Assembly (NCBI GenBank): GCA_002753725.1
Contig: PEAL01000008.1
Span: 1 to 38,309 of the forward strand
Origin: Deltaproteobacteria bacterium
GTDB taxonomy: Bacteria > Desulfobacterota > Desulfobacteria > Desulfobacterales > Magnetomoraceae
DNA length: 38,309 nt
Direction: 5' to 3'
The translations under genes were made by a program, and so were the position numbers. The notes under the pieces are model-generated. The model was not told where the DNA came from. It did not search any database and saw only the letters and a list, made by a program, of their open reading frames with translations. Of the stretch, positions 38,306-38,309 are shown in pieces; within the stretch, counting starts at the first letter, position 1, and each line of letters begins with the position of its first letter.

Positions 38306-38309
38306 AACA

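Overview
This 38.3 kb window is gene-dense and moderately AT-rich. It looks like chromosomal DNA of a Gram-negative bacterium, plausibly a Desulfobacterales-like deltaproteobacterium (inference from gene content). No rRNA, tRNA, CRISPR array, phage or transposase gene was recognised. I support about 29 protein-coding genes. Housekeeping and envelope genes: methyl-accepting chemotaxis protein; secreted M14 carboxypeptidase; PIF1-like helicase; double-rubredoxin membrane protein; RfaE1 kinase; YggU/DUF167; PHP phosphatase; a lipoprotein/DUF350/patatin/UDP-glucuronate-decarboxylase/PilZ run; WaaA; an LpoA/LivK-like lipoprotein; a repeat-containing peptidoglycan-binding lipoprotein; ThiB and ThiP; prfB; a FadL-type porin; an acyl-CoA synthetase; and a DUF89 protein. 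Signalling genes: a sigma54 response regulator, an ATPase-less HisKA-REC protein, a REC-HK-REC-HPt hybrid and a REC-HPt protein. Accessory and defence genes: an MvaI/BcnI-type restriction-modification pair, an archaeal-type AAA ATPase and a HepT/MntA (HEPN/MNT) pair. The most notable non-ORF structures are: (1) a dispersed intergenic repeat family with compensatory changes in a hairpin core, about 8 full or partial copies, some of whose ends lie at ribosome-binding sites; (2) two tiny MITE-like elements with terminal inverted repeats and apparent target-site duplications; (3) a +1 programmed frameshift in prfB that the ORF track mis-starts.
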